7,880 nucleotides of DNA, taken from positions 1-7,880 of the forward strand of contig JAPPFQ010000355.1 of assembly GCA_028875135.1 (NCBI GenBank), given 5' to 3'. Each line of letters opens with the position of its first letter. Positions within the stretch are counted from its first letter, which is position 1. The stretch is from Acidobacteriota bacterium (GTDB lineage: Bacteria; Acidobacteriota; Terriglobia; Versatilivoradales; Versatilivoraceae). This document shows, piece by piece, positions 5,962-7,880 of the stretch. Under the pieces are notes generated by a model. It worked only from the letters and a program-made list of their open reading frames with translations, was not told the origin of the DNA and did not search any database. Made by a program: the position numbers and the translations under genes.

Positions 5962-6525
5962 TCAAGTCCCACGATAGAGGCTGAGATGGCTGTCCCCGTG
6001 CCCGACCTGGCGCACCCGGCTCAAATCGTGGTATCGGGGCTGCAGGGTCAGCCACTTGGAATGCTCGAGGATGACACAGGCTCGAGGAGCGAGAATTTGG
6101 CAGCGATGAATCTGTTCCAGGGTCCGGGGATAGTGTTGCACGGCGTCGTAGGGCGGATCGATGAAGACTATACCAAACTTGCACATTCGACGCTGCAGGA
6201 TTCGAAGGGAAACCTGGACCGGCTGAGTCAGCAGCGTGACCCGGTCGGGCGGGGCGGGGGAGAGGGTTTTCAGGTTGCGCTCGATCACCTGCACCGCCCG
6301 AGGCGCACACTCGATCAGGGTGACGTCCCGGGCTCCTCGGCTCAACGCCTCGATACCGACACTGCCGCTCCCCGAAAAACAGTCCAGGAAGACGGACTCC
6401 TCCACCTCCTCCCGGATCAGGTTGAACAGGGTCTCCTTCAACTTGTCGGAAGTCGGCCGCGTCTCTGAACCTCGCAGGGTGGTCAGGCGCTGGTGCTTGA
6501 ACTTGCCGGCGATGACCCGAACCAT
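5962..6525 (-). CDS. rsmD: 16S rRNA (guanine(966)-N(2))-methyltransferase
   Basis: RsmD uses S-adenosylmethionine to methylate N2 of G966 (E. coli numbering) in 16S rRNA, near the P-site of the assembling small subunit. The 187-residue protein begins with the family start VRVIAGKFKHQRL and the RNA-recognition stretch RPTSDKLKETLFNLI (23-37). The SAM-binding motif I is LDCFSGSGSVGIEALSRGA (47-65), and the acidic ribose-binding ECAPRAV follows (72-78). Motif IV is FIDPPYD (121-127), the DPPY that positions the exocyclic amine. The C-terminal GDSHLSLYRG matches the family end. The start at 6525 is chosen because AGGAG lies about 10 nt upstream and the product then begins as family members do; the frame stays open upstream but encodes nothing family-like. 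It lies 71 bp after recG and 116 bp before coaD, all on the same strand. Confidence 0.94.
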   Translation of the reverse strand: MVRVIAGKFKHQRLTTLRGSETRPTSDKLKETLFNLIREEVEESVFLDCFSGSGSVGIEALSRGARDVTLIECAPRAVQVIERNLKTLSPAPPDRVTLLTQPVQVSLRILQRRMCKFGIVFIDPPYDAVQHYPRTLEQIHRCQILAPRACVILEHSKWLTLQPRYHDLSRVRQVGHGDSHLSLYRGT

Positions 6526-6558
6526 GGGTGCTACGCTCCTCTGCCAAAATGAGCCGTT

Positions 6559-6576
6559 TCTCCGGCAGTCCGGAGA
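6559..6576 (-). other. 7-bp tetraloop hairpin between recG and rsmD
   Basis: The minus strand reads TCTCCGG-ACTG-CCGGAGA, a perfect 7-bp stem with a 4-nt loop, 20 nt downstream of the recG stop. TTTT follows only after about nine further bases, so a classical intrinsic terminator is doubtful. It could be a weak attenuator or an mRNA-processing or 3'-end stabilising stem within the recG-rsmD-coaD transcript. Confidence 0.35.
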
Positions 6577-6596
6577 GTTCCGACCTGGGACGGATC

Positions 6597-7880
6597 TTAC
6601 CCAACCCCAACAAGGCCGTAGCGAGCTTGCCAGTGGGAGCTCAGGCCGGCGGCCCATTGGCCCATGGATGCTTGCGATTCGAAGTTTTCCACCAGGTAGG
6701 CCGCCTCACTGCGGGCGGTCTCCAGAATGCGGCGGTCGCGCAGCAGGTGAGCCACCCGCAGGGTGGGAAGACCCGACTGCCGGGCGCCGAAAAACTCCCC
6801 GGGGCCCCGAATCTCCAGATCCTTCTCGGCAATGACGAACCCGTCGGTGGTTTCCCTCAGGCAGTTCAGTCTTTGGGCCGCTTCCGGGCCGATCGTCCCG
6901 GAACCCTGCATCAGCAGGCAGTAGGACGGCTCCCGCCCCCTTCCTACCCGGCCGCGGAGCTGGTGCAACTGCGCCAGGCCGAAGCGCTCGGCGTGCTCGA
7001 TGAGCATCACGGTGGCGTTGGCAACGTCCATGCCGACCTCGATCACGGTTGTCGAAACCAGGATGTCGGTTTGGCCGCCGGCGAAGCGTTGCATGACGGC
7101 CTCCTTTTCCACGCTCTTGAGCCGGCCGTGGAGCAGTTCGACCCGGAAGTCGGGGAAGACCTCGCGCTGCAGGTGCTCGAAGATCTTCCGCGCCGGCCGC
7201 AGGTCCAGCCTCTCCGACTCCTCGATCAGGGGACAGAGCACGTAGACCTGTCTGCCCGCTCGGACCTGGTCGGCAATGAAGCGGTAGGCGCGAGACCGTT
7301 TGAGGTCGTCCAGCAGGTGGGTCTTGACCGGACTGCGGTCGGGAGGCATTTCGTCGATGACGGAAACGTCCAGATCGCCGTACAAAGTCATGGAGAGAGT
7401 CCGGGGGATCGGCGTGGCCGTCATCACCAGGGTATGGGGATGCACTCCCTTCTGCATGAGGTTGAAGCGTTGGCGGACGCCGAATCGGTGCTGTTCGTCG
7501 ATGATGGCCAGTCCCAGCTTCCGGAAGGAGACGTCCGGTTCCAGCAGGGCATGGGTGCCGATCAGGAGCTGGAGTCTCCCCTTGGACAACTCTTCCAGCA
7601 GGAGGTTCCGCTCCGCCTTCTTCAGCCCACCGGTCAGCAATCCGATGCGGTAGCCGCTCTCGGCGAACAGGCGTCCGGCGTAGTGGTGGTGTTGCTCGGC
7701 CAGGATCTCGGTGGGCGCCATGAAGGCCACCTGGGCTCCATTCTCCATGGCCATGGCGCTGGCCTGCAGGGCCACAACGGTCTTGCCGCAACCCACGTCC
7801 CCCTGCAGGAGGCGATTCATGGGAGTGGTTTGGCGCATGTCCTCGGCCATCTCGTCGAGAACCCTTTCCTGTGCCCGGGT
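6597..7880 (-). CDS. recG: ATP-dependent DNA helicase RecG, C-terminal part (5' end outside window)
   Basis: RecG is a superfamily 2 double-stranded DNA translocase that remodels stalled replication forks and Holliday junctions. About 427 residues are visible; the N-terminal wedge/OB domain lies beyond the right edge, and the frame remains open there (TRAQERVLDEMAEDM leading in). Helicase motifs appear in order: PMNRLLQGDVGCGKT (Walker A), MAPTEILAEQHH (Ia), IGTHALL, the RecG-type Walker B DEQHRFGVRQR and TATPIPRTL (III). Then follow VYVLCPLIEESE, LHGRLKS, STTVIEVGMDVANATVM (V) and QLRGRVGRG (VI), then the TRG-region block DLEIRGPGEFFGARQSGLP near the C-terminus. All motifs are intact, so the gene looks functional. 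The Met at 7850 is internal. It is the first visible gene of a probable recG-rsmD-coaD-aminotransferase operon; its promoter is outside the window. Confidence 0.97.
   Translation of the reverse strand, partial: TRAQERVLDEMAEDMRQTTPMNRLLQGDVGCGKTVVALQASAMAMENGAQVAFMAPTEILAEQHHHYAGRLFAESGYRIGLLTGGLKKAERNLLLEELSKGRLQLLIGTHALLEPDVSFRKLGLAIIDEQHRFGVRQRFNLMQKGVHPHTLVMTATPIPRTLSMTLYGDLDVSVIDEMPPDRSPVKTHLLDDLKRSRAYRFIADQVRAGRQVYVLCPLIEESERLDLRPARKIFEHLQREVFPDFRVELLHGRLKSVEKEAVMQRFAGGQTDILVSTTVIEVGMDVANATVMLIEHAERFGLAQLHQLRGRVGRGREPSYCLLMQGSGTIGPEAAQRLNCLRETTDGFVIAEKDLEIRGPGEFFGARQSGLPTLRVAHLLRDRRILETARSEAAYLVENFESQASMGQWAAGLSSHWQARYGLVGVG

Noticed and set aside
5870..6613. Minus-strand open frame of 247 codons over rsmD
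   Set aside because: It is rsmD read in another frame and has Pro/Arg/Ala-rich low-information sequence; rsmD itself carries all its family motifs.
6706..7791. Second long minus-strand frame inside recG
   Set aside because: Frame-shifted shadow of recG; every helicase motif is in the other frame.

Overview
This window is GC-rich, compact bacterial chromosomal DNA with eight protein genes. Two run off the edges, and coding sequence fills almost everything. The best guess for the source is an Acidobacteriota-like or similar environmental Gram-negative bacterium. The clues are a secreted DUF1080 protein, a DUF374 (lipid A/lysophospholipid acyltransferase-like) protein and a recG-rsmD-coaD-aspartate aminotransferase cluster. 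This assignment is an inference; there is no rRNA or other phylogenetic marker here beyond housekeeping enzymes.

Layout. (1) Positions 1-587, plus strand: the C-terminal part of an aldehyde dehydrogenase that begins upstream of the window. (2) Positions 599-1213, minus strand and convergent with it: a small exported DUF1080 (3-keto-disaccharide hydrolase-like) protein. (3) Positions 1214-1489: a 276-bp divergent intergenic region, the only real regulatory space in the window. It holds a TTGACA-type promoter candidate facing etfB, a 35-bp inverted repeat just upstream of it, and a short hairpin abutting the etfB ribosome-binding site. (4) Positions 1490-4129, plus strand: a probable operon etfB - etfA - DUF374 acyltransferase. 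(5) Positions 4140-7880, minus strand and convergent with the previous operon: recG (N-terminus beyond the window) - rsmD - coaD - class I aspartate aminotransferase, probably co-transcribed from right to left. The last two genes overlap by ATGA.

How the genes fit together. EtfAB form the heterodimeric FAD flavoprotein that collects electrons from acyl-CoA and similar dehydrogenases. Neither the dehydrogenases nor the quinone oxidoreductase partner lies in the window. The minus-strand cluster is housekeeping: fork rescue (RecG), 16S rRNA methylation (RsmD), the penultimate step of coenzyme A synthesis (CoaD) and aspartate/2-oxoglutarate transamination. Aspartate is the precursor of beta-alanine, and so of pantothenate and CoA, so the tight coaD-aminotransferase coupling has a possible metabolic logic.

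I found no mobile element, CRISPR array, tRNA, rRNA or phage gene, and no convincing undescribed multi-gene system. The observations most worth checking are non-coding: the inverted repeat upstream of the etfB promoter, and a 14-codon mini-ORF that repeats the start of coaD and overlaps it by ATGA.
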